Below are positions 62,058 to 64,000 of a stretch of 64,000 nt of DNA, piece after piece (positions within the stretch are counted from its first letter, which is position 1; the number at the start of each line of letters is the position of its first letter). Position numbers and translations under genes: made by a program. Source of the DNA: Eukaryota sp. TZLM1-RC (taxonomy: Eukaryota > Metamonada: BaSk clade); the NCBI GenBank assembly GCA_040285825.1, contig JAUPSS010000010.1, forward strand, positions 372,001 to 436,000. Reading direction: 5' to 3'. A model generated the notes under the pieces. That model saw nothing but the letters and a program-made list of their open reading frames with translations. It was not told the origin of the DNA and did not search any database.

Positions 62058-63137
62058 TTAGAACTCTTTTAATGTATGAAGTAGGGACTTCTTGAAATGG
62101 TCGTTGTCGAGGTTGATGGTACAACCAGATGAGTTGATGTGTTCCAACCAACGTGTGGAAACGTTGACGACTTCTGAAGCTTGTGATATTCGATGATCGA
62201 ATTCGGCTTCAGGTAATAGTAATGTGCGACAGGCGTCGTCCATTCTAATGTAAATGCCCTTGTTGTTCATCAGTCCAAGGTGACTCAACAAGTCAGCACC
62301 AATGAGGATGGTCTCATGTCCAGGAACGATGCTGAACTTGTGTTTCACATGTACAATCTGGGTAACACTACCTAGTCTAATGCTAAGGGTTCCAGAAGCA
62401 GTACCAAGGGACTGTGAGGTAGTTCCATCAGCAATCTTGTAGAATATGGTTTCGTTGGAACGTGCCATGTTACAATTACTGATGACTTCTTCCGTGACTA
62501 CTGAGCATGTTGCGCCAGAGTCGATTATGCCTTTAACTTCGACATTGTTGATCGAGAAATTTAATTGTAGGCAGTTGGTTGTGGACTTTATGGATTGTAC
62601 CATGAATATTGTATCAGAATCGTATTCAGCTTGTTCTGAGAAGAAATTAGCTTGAATGTTGTGTGTCTTGGTATGTTCCAAGTTGGCCAAAGGATTGATT
62701 AGGGATTCTTTCCATGTTGTGCTTTCTGTGTGGGGATGTGTTGTAGTTGTAGGGGGTATGGTTTCAAAAATGCGTAAATAGTGACGGGAACGTTTATTGT
62801 ATGATGAAGAGCCTCTGCCTCTGCCGCGAGTGCCTCTTCGACTACGGAAACCAGAACCTCTAGAACCTCTGCCTCGAGCTTGCTGTTGAGCTTGTTGCTT
62901 TCTCCACTTTTTGCTTCTTTGGCAGTCCTCACTAGGGCACCTTTCAGTCGGATGACCCATTTGTTTACAGAAATTGCATTGGACGTTGGAAGACGGTTGA
63001 GTAGAGCTTCCTTTTCGCCGTTGTTGTTTTGGGCGCCTGCCAGAGCTGGAACCTCTTGGTTTGGGGATAGCAGGGGGAGAAGGTACCGTCTGTCTGCGAT
63101 GGTTCTCAGTCTGAAATGAGATTCTGTTCTGATACAA
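62058..63137 (-). pseudogene. Zinc knuckle and protease of copy 4
   Basis: 359 codons, open upstream of 63137 in gag. CNFCKQMGHPTERC, RG-rich basic tail, and a continuous frame (TTWKESLINP) into protease, where copy 1 has TAA after the Trp. Protease has DSGATCSVV, YKIADGTTS and LIGADLLSHLGL. It ends with LKEF and TAA, as copy 3. Nucleocapsid and protease are therefore in one frame in this lineage. Confidence 0.85.
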
Positions 63138-63223
63138 GAAGTCAACGTGATTGATCTGCTCCTTGAAAGTTCTAGCATTACAGAAATTTTCGTATTCTAT
63201 TTGGAGAACACTGAAAAATTCTC

Positions 63224-63997
63224 CTAGGGTGTGGCCATCTGAGTAGTAATGGCAGGGATTGGACCAGATCCTGAGGAGTCTGTCCCTGATAATGGTGATG
63301 CCGATGCTTTCGATGACGTGAGAAGCAATTTCCCATTCGGGAAGTCGGTCGATGGGGTTTCCGTGATGTGTCTCATTTGTTGAGTCAAACCACGAACATC
63401 TTGGATGGCGGTGGAACGCGTTAAGACTCTGCCTATGTTAAGCATAAAGTCTATCCATCTGTTACCATAATCTCTCTCAGACCAATCCATGTTTACAGCA
63501 TGAAGTGCGTCCAGGGCTTGATCCAGTCTACTGAATTGGGTTCTCCTTAGGATCTGTTCCCAAATGTTGCGTTCGTCTCTGCTGGTTGGGACCATGGCAG
63601 AGGAAATTGAAAGGCCAGTGCCTTGATACCTTAAAGCGTTGAGAGCTTCAGGTGTAACGCATTCAGCTAAGCCTCTGGGACTAATGCGCATGGCAGATCT
63701 GAAGAGATCCCATTCATGAATTGGTTCACTGTCGAACCGTTGATCAGATGCCAGTTCTGCTGATCTAGCTAGTTCAAGTTCTTCGCGAAGTCTAGCAACT
63801 TCGCTGGCCAAAGCAACTTGGGCAGGATCCTCAATGTTACCTCGAGCCTCGTCTACAATTCTATCCGTGCGACTCCAGAGGATAAACTTGTTAACAAACT
63901 TGAGGAGTTTATCAACGTCTCTTAAATCAGTCGCGTCAAGAGTTGGACGTTTGGGGCGGTCCCTGCGTCTATTGTCCCTATCTCTTGATCCCACCAT
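63224..63997 (-). pseudogene. Gag (capsid region) of copy 4
   Basis: Frame containing RPKRPTLDATDLRDVDKLL, a predicted coiled-coil stretch (ASEVARLREELELARS), PIHEWDLFRSAMRISPRG and DYGNRWIDFMLNIGRVLT. It shifts out of frame at MRHITETPS (about 63370), where the other copies continue GNPVDRLPEW; the true continuation joins the 62058-63137 frame. The first Met is at 63995-63997, but upstream gag is expected beyond the window. Confidence 0.8.
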
Positions 63998-64000
63998 GGA

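Larger units (their letters stand above)
59149..64000 (-). mobile_element. Ty3/gypsy-like element, copy 4 (5' part outside window)
   Basis: Minus-strand copy very similar to copy 3. It covers LTR (59149-59296), integrase tail, integrase, truncated RNase H, RT, protease, zinc knuckle and gag up to the window end. It shares with copy 3 the RNase H deletion (near 61170) and the TAA between protease and RT, but has its own TAA in integrase and an independent gag frameshift near 63370. It inserted into the gag of the gag-only LTR element. The 5' LTR and gag N-terminus lie beyond 64000. Confidence 0.88.

Noticed and set aside
62699-63178. Second long frame overlapping the zinc knuckle of copy 4 (and its equivalents near 14007 and 16787)
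   Set aside because: It is the alternative frame of the RG-rich tail and adjacent gag; the CCHC knuckle and the protease are in the other frame.
1-64000. tRNA or rRNA genes
   Set aside because: No stretch with recognisable A/B boxes plus cloverleaf or conserved rRNA segments was seen by eye; a covariance-model scan would settle this.

Overview
This window is eukaryotic, AT-rich and dominated by transposable elements. No rRNA, tRNA, operon, CRISPR array or bacterial ribosome-binding pattern was recognised. The genes that look intact are intronless as read and encode membrane-anchored proteins of the secretory pathway. AATAAA-type polyadenylation signals follow several of them. The species cannot be assigned from sequence alone. 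A unicellular or otherwise compact-genome eukaryote fits, but this is inference.

Layout. 1-4107: deletion derivative of a Ty3/gypsy-like element, minus strand. 4498-4960: a MITE-like element with perfect 17-bp terminal inverted repeats, just upstream of an intact GT92/DUF23 glycosyltransferase gene (5070-6356). 6833-8465: chimeric block of gypsy protease scrap, membrane-protein pseudogene and LINE fragment, duplicated at 56373-58644. 8466-11200: little-known DNA, a possible hAT transposase fragment and LINE pieces. 11368-13101: intact membrane protein of unknown function whose 5' end abuts a LINE. 13346-21125: composite of at least three partial gypsy copies ending in a nearly intact pol gene and a 3' LTR. 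21126-35032: a 13.9-kb tandem array of about 14 units of 956-968 bp, each one short LTR plus a gag-only internal region. 35200-38690: LINE fragments, including one fused in frame to the start of a glycosyltransferase-like gene. 38780-41607: another gag and LTR, minus strand. 42054-48948: gypsy copy with both LTRs. 48949-50960: integrase scrap, a further LTR and a possible truncated host gene. 51060-53525: LtaS-like sulfatase-fold membrane enzyme. 54253-55899: GT8-like glycosyltransferase. 56275-59148: duplicated chimeric block and a gag-only LTR element. 59149-64000: gypsy copy on the minus strand, continuing past the window.

Three intact genes (GT92-like, LtaS-like, GT8-like) are predicted type II or polytopic membrane enzymes acting on glycans or lipid-linked polymers in the Golgi or at the cell surface. 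A fourth intact gene is a single-pass protein of unknown function. Everything else is built from about seven repeat families: several related short-LTR gypsy families, a gag-only LTR family, two LINE families with a C-terminal zinc knuckle and a likely restriction-like endonuclease, a MITE and a hAT relic.

The most unusual features are the LTR-gag tandem array with alternating LTR subtypes, two gypsy copies sharing the same RNase H-destroying deletion, a conserved short motif at fixed distance downstream of four different LTRs, and repeated LINE/host-gene chimeras.
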